Assembly: GCA_963843465.1 (NCBI GenBank)
Contig: CAWJKP010000004.1
Span: 186,001-250,000 of the forward strand
Source of the DNA: CAWJKP01 sp963843465
GTDB taxonomy: Bacteria > Planctomycetota > Planctomycetia > Pirellulales > Thermoguttaceae
Direction: 5' to 3'
DNA length: 64,000 bases
In this document: one piece after another, positions 34,142 through 41,283 of the stretch
How the letters are laid out: each line of letters opens with the position of its first letter
Position numbering within the stretch: position 1 is the first letter of the stretch
Program-made: the position numbers and the translations under genes
Notes under the pieces: generated by a model
Database searches by the model: none
Seen by the model: the letters and a program-made list of their open reading frames with translations, nothing else
Told to the model about the DNA's origin: nothing

Positions 34142-34801
34142 TCACCTGACGAGGCAAAAGTCACGGCTGCCGACTTCGCGCCCTACCATGTCAATAGCGG
34201 TCAGACCCCAACCGCCCTGGTTGAAGACCGCAACGCGCTGGCCGTCGATCACTCGCCACTCGTCCGGCTCGCTGCCGTGCCAGTCCGCCTCAAAGCTCGT
34301 TTCGCGGGCTTGGTCGAGGGAATCGGGGCGAACGTCGGGATGGCACACAAGAAGCCGGAGTCGGTTGCCGCGGACCTGCAATTCGGCATAACCGTCCCCG
34401 AGTTTCACGGCAGTCCCCACAATCGGGACGCCCTCGAAGTCGCCGGTGCAAAGGCCGCTGCATTCCAAGAGCGTGGGGCCGAACCGCGAAGTGAACACCT
34501 CGTTGACGATGATGCCCGAAAGCAGACCGTCGAAAGCCGGAAACTGCTCTGCGTCCGGGGTTGCCGTCGCTGCGGGCCGGCGGGTCGGGCTCAACCTGGC
34601 CGGGGCTGCCTCTCGGCTGGGCGGCCCCGCCCACGAGGGCTGCGGCCCGATGCTTCCGCCGTTCTGGGCGGCGCGGGCGTTCTGCTGCGCCTCCTGGAAA
34701 GTGCGACCGTAGATGCGGTTGCCGGTTCGCGGATCAATGGCGGGGGCGTCACCGCTGAAGCCTGCGTACCACGTGCCCGGGGTGCAAAGTGCTGTCGGCA
34801 T
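34142..34801 (-). CDS. Element protein of unknown function
   Basis: 219 residues from the ATG at 34,801 with an AAAGGA site. Seen: MPTALCTPGTWYAGFSGDAPAIDPRTGNRIYGRTF at the N-terminus (in pieces, a Gly/Asn/Arg-rich start), a proline/alanine-rich middle, and a beta-rich C-terminus (EGVPIVGTAVKLGDGYAELQV, DEWRVIDGQRVAVFNQGGWG). No family recognised. Position between small structural-looking proteins and the zincin suggests a virion- or packaging-related role, with little support. Confidence 0.6.
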   Translation of the reverse strand: MPTALCTPGTWYAGFSGDAPAIDPRTGNRIYGRTFQEAQQNARAAQNGGSIGPQPSWAGPPSREAAPARLSPTRRPAATATPDAEQFPAFDGLLSGIIVNEVFTSRFGPTLLECSGLCTGDFEGVPIVGTAVKLGDGYAELQVRGNRLRLLVCHPDVRPDSLDQARETSFEADWHGSEPDEWRVIDGQRVAVFNQGGWGLTAIDMVGREVGSRDFCLVR

Positions 34802-34877
34802 GATGTTCTGTCCTTTCGATAGATGATGGTGGTGGAACCCGGCGGCCGTGCGCCGCCGGGCTCGGGGTAACTGAAGA

Positions 34878-35593
34878 TCACTTGGGATCGGGCAACGCCT
34901 GCGCGAATTCGGCCAGCCGCCCCAACTCCGTCGCGCTGAACTGCAAAAAATTGAAACCGGAATCCGGCCTCGTGGAATGGAACTGGTGGGCCTGGCCGAT
35001 GTGCCCGCTTCGCTCGTAGGTGCGCAGGCGCGGTACGCTTCGCCGAAATTCCGAAGGGCGTTTTCGGCGGCCTTAATCAACCGCTTGTGCTCGGCCTTCG
35101 GCGGGTTGGTCGTGCGAAGCTGCTGACGCAACTGGAAAATGCGGCCCTCGCAAAGATCCAAAAAACCGTCGTTGTAAACCGTGTGCAGCGTGTCGCGAAG
35201 CAGACACAAATCCGTCAACGGCATTGCCGCAAGGTCGGTGCCGCCGGAGAGTAGATCGCGGTAGCGTCTGGAGGTGGCGGCAACCGCGGCGGGAGAGGTC
35301 GAGTAGACCCTGGTGGGATCGGCTTCCGGGATTCGCCGCGCGGTGTCGAGTTGTGCGCGGAGGAATGGGAGTTGCGCTTCGAGCCGCGCAAGTTCCTCCT
35401 GCGGCGGGACCGGGGGCGGGGGCGGGACCGGCTTCGCGGGTTCGAGCCCAGGCCAAATCGTCTTGCCGATGATCCTTGAAAGGATGCTCTTGGCGGGGGC
35501 AACGCCGCGAATTTCGCGGTTGCCGTCGCGCTCGTCACAGTCACCCGGATAAAGGACACGGACGGGGGCGGCGATGGTTTCACTTTCGTTCAA
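34878..35593 (-). CDS. Element protein with coiled-coil segment (one frameshift)
   Basis: About 238 residues. Seen: a proline-rich stretch (PVPPPPPVPPQEELARLEAQL) followed by helices (LCLLRDTLHTVYNDGFLDLCEG, LRQQLRTTNPPKAEHKRLI). The frame breaks near 35,001-35,014; in the corrected frame the protein ends GHIGQAHQFHS and FLQFSATELGRLAEFAQALP, then stops at 34,878. Without correction it would run into the next gene's frame. No family recognised; an oligomeric scaffold-like protein is one possibility. Confidence 0.55.
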
Positions 35594-35662
35594 GGTAAAT
35601 CTCCTCTCGAATTGTGCCGCCGTCCGGGCGGCGCGGTGCCGGGGAATCCGGCGGTGTTTTGG

Positions 35663-36106
35663 TTATCCCATTTGAATGACGTTGACCGTGATCGTGGCGT
35701 TGCCAAGAAGTTGCAGGAGCGCCAAGTCGGCTGCGTTGCAATCCAAGGCAAGGGGCGTTGTCGGTACGGGGATGCTGCCGCTGATGGCCGCCGCGTTGTA
35801 GTTCATGGTCACGCCGGCGGCGCTTGCCCATATCAAGATCTTGCTGACCGTGGAAACGACCGTCAGACCAAGAGCGGTGACCGTTTCCGAACTCGCCGCG
35901 GGCGTTAAGACCGACGTGGCCTTGATCGACGTGGCGGGCTCGGTCGCCACCGTCCCCTGAAGCGTGATGGTATCCGGGGCCGTGATTTCGCCGCTGCCGA
36001 TGTCGCAAAGCAAAGCGCCGGTCGATTCGTTCACCATGAGTTGCTGCGGGTCGTTCGGACCGTCGCCCAGTCCGGTGAGTCGGGTAGGCTGGTAGGTGTT
36101 TGTCAT
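35663..36106 (-). CDS. Thr/Ser/Ala-rich, structural-looking small protein
   Basis: 147 residues from the ATG at 36,106 (AAAGGAACG upstream). Seen: almost no charged residues after position 45, many alternating small and hydrophobic residues (ATSVLTPAASSETVTALGL, NATITVNVIQMG), as in beta-sandwich decoration or fibre proteins of phages. Start MTNTYQPTRLTGLGDGPND. No cysteine-rich or catalytic motif. Assignment as a virion-type protein is a composition-based guess. Confidence 0.6.
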   Translation of the reverse strand: MTNTYQPTRLTGLGDGPNDPQQLMVNESTGALLCDIGSGEITAPDTITLQGTVATEPATSIKATSVLTPAASSETVTALGLTVVSTVSKILIWASAAGVTMNYNAAAISGSIPVPTTPLALDCNAADLALLQLLGNATITVNVIQMG

Positions 36107-36164
36107 TCGCGTCGTTCCTTTCATCGGCCGATGCCGGGCCGTGCGGCTGCCGGAGAATCCGGCG

Positions 36165-36383
36165 TTAGTCAAGGTCTCGCGGGTGGTGCCGCGTCTGCTC
36201 TGTGTCTCGCCCGGGCTTCCGCTGCCGGTCGATCTCCCACAAGATGGCGAACGCCATCAGCGTGATTCCGACCAGCATGAATCCCAGCGGACGCCACACA
36301 AGCCATGTGCCATAAATCAGGCTGCCGGCTCCGATGAGGACTACCGCGTCGCGTACCATCTCTCCGCCGTTCATGCGTTTCAT
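36165..36383 (-). CDS. Small two-span membrane protein
   Basis: 72 residues from the ATG at 36,383. Seen: two hydrophobic segments (AVVLIGAGSLIYGTWLVW and LGFMLVGITLMAFAILWEI) with a short turn and a charged C-terminus (DRQRKPGRDTEQTRHH). Size and topology recall phage holins, but no endolysin is recognisable nearby. Confidence 0.6.
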   Translation of the reverse strand: MKRMNGGEMVRDAVVLIGAGSLIYGTWLVWRPLGFMLVGITLMAFAILWEIDRQRKPGRDTEQTRHHPRDLD

Positions 36384-36390
36384 GGTCGTC

Positions 36391-36651
36391 TCAATTCTCG
36401 CTCGGGTCCCGTGCTGCAAGGCCGATCCGCATTCGCCCCGTCGATCGTTCCATTCGGTCGCAAAGCCACGGAAGAAAACGTTCCATGACCAGCCGGCCTT
36501 GCCGATACCGCGTCGGCTCGGCCTTCAACTTCGCGGTCCACTCGTCAAGCTCGGCCTCGGTCACAACCCGCGAGTCAAGGCCCATGTCGCGCGTGAGCGC
36601 CACGAGCAACTGTCGGCCGATCGGGCGTCGTTTCCGTTTCTGGGGTGCCAT
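36391..36651 (-). CDS. Small basic protein next to terS
   Basis: 86 residues. Seen: a strongly basic start (MAPQKRKRRPIGRQLLVALT), then helix-forming sequence (EAELDEWTAKLKAEPTRYRQ). The ATG at 36,651 immediately follows the terS stop (TGAATG), so translation is coupled. Could be a packaging accessory or nucleic-acid binder; not recognised. Confidence 0.6.
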   Translation of the reverse strand: MAPQKRKRRPIGRQLLVALTRDMGLDSRVVTEAELDEWTAKLKAEPTRYRQGRLVMERFLPWLCDRMERSTGRMRIGLAARDPSEN

Positions 36652-37128
36652 TCAACCTGCCTCCGATCGCCTTCGGCTCGATACCTGGGGCGTGTCCACG
36701 GGGTTGACGCGCAAGTCGGTTCGGCCCGCTGGCGTGAGACCAAGTTCGCCTTCGAGCCTGGCCACCTGTGCGGCCAGCTTCAGCGCAAGCGAGGCTTGGG
36801 GATACTCGCGGTAGCCGGTCAAATTCCCGTCGCCGTCGTAGATCGGGAACGATTCGCCGTGCTTTGCGATAAACTGCCGGCAGTCCCGCAACCACACCCA
36901 TAGGTCGCTGTAGAGCGCGATGGCGTCGCCGTCCACCTTGGTCAACACCTGCATACTCTCCAGGTGTTTGACGGTCTCTCGAAACTTCCGCTTTGCGACC
37001 GAGCAAAGCGTGCTCGGACAGGTCGGCCGCGTCTTGGGGGGCTGCGGCTCGCGCTTGCGTTGCTTCGCTCGCCACGAGTTTGTCAACGTCAGAATGGCGG
37101 TAGGGGTGGGTCGTGGTCCTGGTTTCAT
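36652..37128 (-). CDS. Phage terminase small subunit, P27 family
   Basis: 158 residues. Seen: MKPGPRPTPTAILTLTNSWR matches the K-P-x-P-T-x-x-L-x-L start of P27-type small terminases, followed by proline-rich KREPQPPKTRP and helical sequence (AIALYSDLWVWLRDCRQFI, ASLALKLAAQVARLEGELGL). Known: the small subunit recognises the packaging site and directs the large subunit. No large terminase was recognised within the element, which fits a satellite that redirects a helper phage's packaging motor. It overlaps the upstream gene by four bases (ATGA). Confidence 0.78.
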   Translation of the reverse strand: MKPGPRPTPTAILTLTNSWRAKQRKREPQPPKTRPTCPSTLCSVAKRKFRETVKHLESMQVLTKVDGDAIALYSDLWVWLRDCRQFIAKHGESFPIYDGDGNLTGYREYPQASLALKLAAQVARLEGELGLTPAGRTDLRVNPVDTPQVSSRRRSEAG

Positions 37129-37487
37129 CGGGCGGGCTCCGTTGCTGGATTCTGCGGCCGGCGCCGGGCCGTGGCGTAGGTGTTTCGCAGCTTGTTCAGT
37201 TCCTTCTGTGCGGCAAGGGCGCTCTTCACGTCTTGAACCCGCAGGGCTCGCTCGTACAAGTCGTTCAGTCGCGTGATTGATTCGCCCAGCGCCTCGTCAT
37301 TGGCCCACCTTGCCGCCTGGCGGATGCGCTCGTATGCCTCGCTGATCGCCACGTGTACCTCGCTCGGCCCGATGCCGAGTTTTTCGATTGCCGCCTCGGC
37401 CACCTTCGCGCGGTCGGCCAGTGAGACAATCAAGAGAACCAGCGTGTCGAGGGTCGCGGGGTCGGTGGTGGGTGGTGTCTGCGGCAT
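37125..37487 (-). CDS. Small helical element protein upstream of terS
   Basis: 120 residues from the ATG at 37,487 (GGGAG upstream; a TTG at 37,496 is rejected). Seen: mostly helical sequence (LDTLVLLIVSLADRAKVAEAA, ESITRLNDLYERALRVQDV, SALAAQKELNKLRNTYA). The final part is reminiscent of small terminase or HTH oligomerisation regions. It overlaps terS by four bases and follows the PLD/PRTase gene by six, so all are co-translated. Not recognised. Confidence 0.6.
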   Translation of the reverse strand: MPQTPPTTDPATLDTLVLLIVSLADRAKVAEAAIEKLGIGPSEVHVAISEAYERIRQAARWANDEALGESITRLNDLYERALRVQDVKSALAAQKELNKLRNTYATARRRPQNPATEPAR

Positions 37488-37492
37488 ACGTT

Positions 37493-38650
37493 TCAACTCC
37501 CGTTCAAGCCAAAGCCCCAGGCCGGTATCTCTGCCGCCCGTAGCGCGTCGAGGGAAAGTTTCATCGTGTGGCCCGAAGTTACCAAATCGTCGATCACGAT
37601 AGCGGCGGGTACGCTCATTGTGGAAACATACGCTTCCTGGTCCAGCGACGCCCGGCGGCCGTGATGGTGCTTTTCGTCGGTCCGCGCGATGATCTCCGCC
37701 AAAGGCATTCCTAGCCGATTCGCAACCCGGCGGGCCAATAGGCGGGCGTAGTACGTTCCAGGCCAGCTTGCGCCCTGCGGCGGGATGGTAAGAACCGTTC
37801 CCGCTGGCCTAACGGGGATGGCCTTCGCAATGAGTCCGGCCAGTGCGTCGGCATAGGCCGCGGTCTGCGCCTCGTCCTCGAAGCTGCTCAGCTTCCAAGC
37901 GAGGATTCTTTGACGGGCGGCCTTGTCCCTGCTGACCGTCAACACCCCGAGTCCGGCGCGGCGCTGACTGAAGCCGCTACGGACGAGCTTGCCGGCTGCC
38001 GGCGCGGTGGGTTCCTTCTCGGGAATTGAAAGCGCTTGCTCCATCCAAGCCTTGTGAAACTCGAATAGGCCAGCGTCGTTTGTCAGTGACACGTTCTCGG
38101 TTGTCGAGTGGCTGCGAAGATTCGCGCTGCCTTCCGCCGTGAAGGCCATGCCGTCTACGAACAACGCCGCGATAACCTTGCAATGGTTCTGCATGGCCAT
38201 GATACGGCAACCGCGCTTCTGTAGCTGCTCCTTGGCATACGCGAACCGGGCCGGCTCGTTGGCCTTGTCGTAGATGCTGATGACGAAACTGATGGCCTTG
38301 ATCTGCTTTCGGTCGAATAGCTCCAACAACAGGTCGAGGCATTCGCGGTTGTAACTGAGGGTGGCGATGTAAAGCTCTTGGATCGGCTCGGGGGCCTTTA
38401 AGGCAAGCCAGGCGGGAACTAGATCGACCGTCCGGTAGGCCGCGCTGACGACCATGTGGATGGTCTCACCTTGGTCCGGCATTCGGCCTATCTGCTCTTC
38501 CGCGGCCCGCTGAAACAGTTTGTTCTCGAAGACCCGCTTGCCGGCACGACGGCGGTAAGCGAAACACTCCACGCCGATCGGGCACTCCACACCGGGGTAC
38601 GAAGCGCCGTCCCGGTCGAGAATCGCGTCAATGAGAAGGTCTGGGTCCAT
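37493..38650 (-). CDS. PLD-like / phosphoribosyltransferase fusion protein
   Basis: 385 residues. Seen: an N-terminal part with PLD-superfamily features (MQNHCKVIAALFVDGMAFT, then GSANLRSHSTTEN, a single H-x-K ... G-S-x-N half-site), and a C-terminal type-I phosphoribosyltransferase with the PRPP-binding loop VIDDLVTSGHTMKLS and an upstream VLTIPPQGAS. Known: each domain exists separately; PRTases act on bases or nucleotides, and PLD half-sites dimerise to cut phosphodiesters. The combination in a satellite could be an interference or anti-phage effector; that is inference. Confidence 0.68.
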   Translation of the reverse strand: MDPDLLIDAILDRDGASYPGVECPIGVECFAYRRRAGKRVFENKLFQRAAEEQIGRMPDQGETIHMVVSAAYRTVDLVPAWLALKAPEPIQELYIATLSYNRECLDLLLELFDRKQIKAISFVISIYDKANEPARFAYAKEQLQKRGCRIMAMQNHCKVIAALFVDGMAFTAEGSANLRSHSTTENVSLTNDAGLFEFHKAWMEQALSIPEKEPTAPAAGKLVRSGFSQRRAGLGVLTVSRDKAARQRILAWKLSSFEDEAQTAAYADALAGLIAKAIPVRPAGTVLTIPPQGASWPGTYYARLLARRVANRLGMPLAEIIARTDEKHHHGRRASLDQEAYVSTMSVPAAIVIDDLVTSGHTMKLSLDALRAAEIPAWGFGLNGS

Positions 38651-38788
38651 ACGTTTTCAGTGTCGTGAAATTTCGTCTGCCAGTTTGCCTAACCCGTGCG
38701 AAAATCTCTCGGCGAGTCATGCGGTTCCGAGAAAACGCGGGCTGCCGCGGAAACCCCCCTATCCCGAAGGGTGCGTTGGCCGCGTCGG

Positions 38789-39022
38789 TCAAGGATCATG
38801 CCTTTCCCCCTTCCACCAGTCGGCGGGCAGGCTCCACGGCTCCGCGTCAACGTCGTCGTCGCGCGAGTCGAGTAGCGCTTGGGCGGTGTCCAGCAAGGCT
38901 TCCGCCCGCTGGCGGGCCGCAACAAGGCGGAAGCCGAGAAACTGATCCCGCAGGGCAAGGCCGCCGCGGGACGTGGCCTGGATGCTGTCCGTGCTGACGA
39001 GTTGCGGTGGGTGCTGCGTCAT
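38789..39022 (-). CDS. Small element protein
   Basis: 77 residues from the ATG at 39,022, overlapping the upstream gene by four bases (ATGA). Seen: a central helix (FRLVAARQRAEALLDTAQALL) and an acidic, tryptophan-containing tail (DDDVDAEPWSLPADWWKGE). No family recognised. The 138 bases after it, before the PLD/PRTase gene, hold nothing visible. Confidence 0.6.
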   Translation of the reverse strand: MTQHPPQLVSTDSIQATSRGGLALRDQFLGFRLVAARQRAEALLDTAQALLDSRDDDVDAEPWSLPADWWKGERHDP

Positions 39023-39399
39023 GGCCCTGGTCTCCTGCCCCACGGCCGCGGTGGTGGTGCCGTCGCCCGGGCCTGCTGCCTCGCTGCTACTGTCTCTCGC
39101 TCCTGCGCCTGCGCCGCGGCCGTCACGCCGGCCTGATACGCCTCAGTGATCTGCCTCATGGCCACGGCGTGCGCCTCCCAGAACTCGCCGGTGGTGGCCG
39201 ATGCGCCTACCGCCTCGCTAACATCACGCCGGAGGGCAGAGGAACCGGCCGCCCATTGGAGCCACCAGGATAGGCGACGGGCACCCGCTGCGGCCGCGCT
39301 CCGCTGCCAACTCCGCAAACTGGGATTGCGATCGCACAAGGCGGACCAGGTGAGGGCGGGCTGGACGGCGGGGGCGTAGGCGTAGGTGTCGGTCGTCAT
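39019..39399 (-). CDS. Small Ala-rich element protein
   Basis: 126 residues. Seen: MTTDTYAYAPAVQPALTWSA, a tryptophan-rich middle (SWQRSAAAAGARRLSWWLQW) and a long Ala/Gln/Arg-rich helix (AYQAGVTAAAQAQERETVAA) ending in Pro/Arg. ATGA overlaps link it to both neighbours. Not recognised. Confidence 0.6.
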   Translation of the reverse strand: MTTDTYAYAPAVQPALTWSALCDRNPSLRSWQRSAAAAGARRLSWWLQWAAGSSALRRDVSEAVGASATTGEFWEAHAVAMRQITEAYQAGVTAAAQAQERETVAARQQARATAPPPRPWGRRPGP

Positions 39400-40673
39400 G
39401 GCGATTGGCTCCCGATTTCGGAAACGGTTAACATTTCGGCCTGTCTCTTTTTGTTAACCGTTACGGCCACCTGTCGGCCTGCCTCTGTCAACCGGAGACA
39501 CGTTGTATGGCGCTTTCTCTCGTCGCCGTTGACGTGGTTCCAGGTCTCGACCAGTCCCCGATGCTCCAGCCGCCGGAGTGACCTCGATACCGCCGCTGCG
39601 TAGGAACGTGGCCAAGAACCGTCTGCTTTTTGCCACTTTGCCGGACGCCAACGAATCATCGGCCTGCCGTCGTCGCCGCCACCCCAACAGTATTCTTCGT
39701 GGTAGATGCCCTGCCGGAAGTCTGCTTCGACTTCGTTTGTGAGACGCCAAACGACCAAGAGGATCTGCTGCTGGTCCTGAGACAGCCGGAAAGCCGAGTA
39801 GGCCGTGACGGCGGGGACCACGGCCAGCGCGGCGTCGGTCCGCCGGTCGTTGGGGTCATTGGCCTCGATAGAAACCCCTTCCCCAATTTTTTGGGTAAGG
39901 GGTTTCCTATTTCCCCTTCCACCTTCTTTGCCGTGCGCCGCCTGCGCTGCCCCCGCTGCCTTCTGTCTCTCAGCCGCCGCGGCCGCCAGCGCCGCAACTT
40001 CCGCCGCGTCGCCGGCGGGCATCACGGCCAGTGCGGCGTCGGTCGTCCGCTCGTTGCGGCCATTCTCTTCCGCAGAATAGCTTTCCTCAATTTTTTGAGT
40101 AAAGCTATTTTTCGGCCGTCCCCGGCCTGCCGTCTTGCCACCCTTCACCCTCGCTGCCTTCTGTCTCTCAGCCGCCTCGGCGGCCAGCGCCGCAAGCTCG
40201 GCCACGGTGACGGCGTGAGCGGCGGCCAGCGCGGCGTCAGTCTCGCGCTCGTGGCGGCCATTCGCTTCAGCAGAAAAGCCTTCCCCAATTTTTTGGGTAA
40301 GGTTTTTTTTCTTCCCACGCCCACCCGATCCGTCTACCCCCTTGCCGGCCTTCTGCTTCTCAACCGCCTCGGCTACCAGCGCCGCAAGCTCGGCCGCGTC
40401 GCCGGCGGGGACCGCCACCACGGCCGGCGGCCGCCCCTGCCCCTGGTCGACTTGGTCGCCGTCGCCGCCGCCGCCGCTGGCCAACAGCCGCAAGAGCCGC
40501 GCGGCCAGGGCGTCATACACGGCTGGCCCGCCGCGTGCGACCCTGCCAAGTGCCGTCCAATGACGGAGAAAAAACTGCCCGGGCCGCTGACCGGCCGCGT
40601 GCCCTGCCAGGGCCGCCACTTCCAAGTCGGCGATGGCCTTGCTGATCGGCCGCGTTGTGCTCTTGGTGCTCAC
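39396..40673 (-). CDS. Triplicated-repeat protein with C-terminal winged helix
   Basis: 425 residues from the GTG at 40,673 (GGAGGGCGAAAAC upstream). Seen: ~85 unique residues, then three repeats of ~62-68 residues each ending around LTQKIGEGxSxEANxRxER and TDAALA, joined by AELAALAAEAAERQKA helices, then a winged-helix-like region (SYAAAVSRSLRRLEHRGLVE, TTCLRLTEAGRQVAVTV). At each LTQKIGEG site the DNA forms a hairpin with the same layout; stems differ by compensating changes (39,872-39,907; 40,076-40,109; 40,274-40,307). Its start overlaps the upstream stop (GTGA). Function unknown; the wHTH suggests DNA binding. Confidence 0.7.
   Translation of the reverse strand: MSTKSTTRPISKAIADLEVAALAGHAAGQRPGQFFLRHWTALGRVARGGPAVYDALAARLLRLLASGGGGDGDQVDQGQGRPPAVVAVPAGDAAELAALVAEAVEKQKAGKGVDGSGGRGKKKNLTQKIGEGFSAEANGRHERETDAALAAAHAVTVAELAALAAEAAERQKAARVKGGKTAGRGRPKNSFTQKIEESYSAEENGRNERTTDAALAVMPAGDAAEVAALAAAAAERQKAAGAAQAAHGKEGGRGNRKPLTQKIGEGVSIEANDPNDRRTDAALAVVPAVTAYSAFRLSQDQQQILLVVWRLTNEVEADFRQGIYHEEYCWGGGDDGRPMIRWRPAKWQKADGSWPRSYAAAVSRSLRRLEHRGLVETWNHVNGDERKRHTTCLRLTEAGRQVAVTVNKKRQAEMLTVSEIGSQSP
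39872..39907. repeat. Intragenic hairpin 1 (10-bp + 5-bp stem, 4-base loop)
   Basis: Plus strand: GAAACCCCTT, unpaired C, CCCAA, loop TTTT, TTGGG, unpaired T, AAGGGGTTTC. Perfect outer and inner stems separated by one mismatch. Lies in repeat 3 of the triplicated gene. Confidence 0.8.
40076..40109. repeat. Intragenic hairpin 2, covarying with hairpin 1
   Basis: AATAGCTTT, C, CTCAA, TTTT, TTGAG, T, AAAGCTATT. Same architecture and mismatch position as hairpin 1, but both stems have changed with base pairing preserved. Lies in repeat 2. Confidence 0.8.
40274..40307. repeat. Intragenic hairpin 3
   Basis: AAAAGCCTT, C, CCCAA, TTTT, TTGGG, T, AAGGTTTTT. Same layout, with one G-T pair in the outer stem. 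Lies in repeat 1. Confidence 0.75.
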
Positions 40674-41089
40674 GTTTTCGCCCTCCGCCGAATCATCGCG
40701 TCCGCCAGCGTGTACGCCTCGTCGGCAAACTCTTCCGCGTAGCTGATTGGTTGGCCGTTCTCGTCTTGGGTGTGCGGTATGGGTGCCCCCCAGCCGGAAC
40801 AACGGGCGTCCTGCACCAGACTGGCATCCTCGCCGCTAGTAAGGTCGCTGCTGCCCTCGGGCGTGCCGCCGGTGGTGAGCAAGGCTATGAGGGCCTGCCC
40901 TGCGAAGTAATCGCGTAGTGGGGGGTTGGCCTGCGCCTCGGCGTGCCGGCCGATGGCCTCGGCAATGCTGTCCAACGCCTCAGACAGGGAGGTAGAGCCG
41001 TCCACGGCCTCATTGGTCGCTGCGTCATGGATCGCACTGCCGATGCAGTCCAGGGATTGAATCAGGTCGTCGGTCTGGTCGTCGGTCAT
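40670..41089 (-). CDS. Small acidic element protein
   Basis: 139 residues from the ATG at 41,089; the frame is open further upstream through a repeat-rich region, but that part is unlikely to be translated. Seen: MTDDQTDDLIQSLDCIGSAI, helices with many Asp/Glu (LSEALDSIAEAIGRHAEAQA) and YAEEFADEAYTLADAMIRRR at the end. No family recognised. Overlaps the triplicated-repeat gene by four bases. Confidence 0.6.
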   Translation of the reverse strand: MTDDQTDDLIQSLDCIGSAIHDAATNEAVDGSTSLSEALDSIAEAIGRHAEAQANPPLRDYFAGQALIALLTTGGTPEGSSDLTSGEDASLVQDARCSGWGAPIPHTQDENGQPISYAEEFADEAYTLADAMIRRRAKT

Positions 41090-41283
41090 TGCGTTAGACT
41101 CCACTGGTTCCGGCGGGTGGTCGAGCAACGGGACAACTTCGCCGTGTTTTTGTTTGCTCCCCGATTGGCCATGCAAGCAACAGGACACGGACTCTCTAAA
41201 GAGGTCCGTTGTCCTGTTGCTGCTGGCATCGGGATAATAGTTGTCCCGTTGCGCTTGTCCCGTTGTGTCCCGTTGTGTCCCGT
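41090..41283. promoter_or_regulatory. Spacer with TGTCCCGTTG iterons and a hairpin
   Basis: Four copies of TGTCCCGTT(G/C) at 41,242, 41,256, 41,266 and 41,276 (the last two spaced ten bases), next to a hairpin AGGACACGGAC / GTCCGTTGTCCT (41,183-41,216). The same TTGTCCCGTT word occurs in attR (45,066-45,075). It follows the primase stop. May be integrase/excisionase arm sites, an operator or an mRNA structure. Confidence 0.55.
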
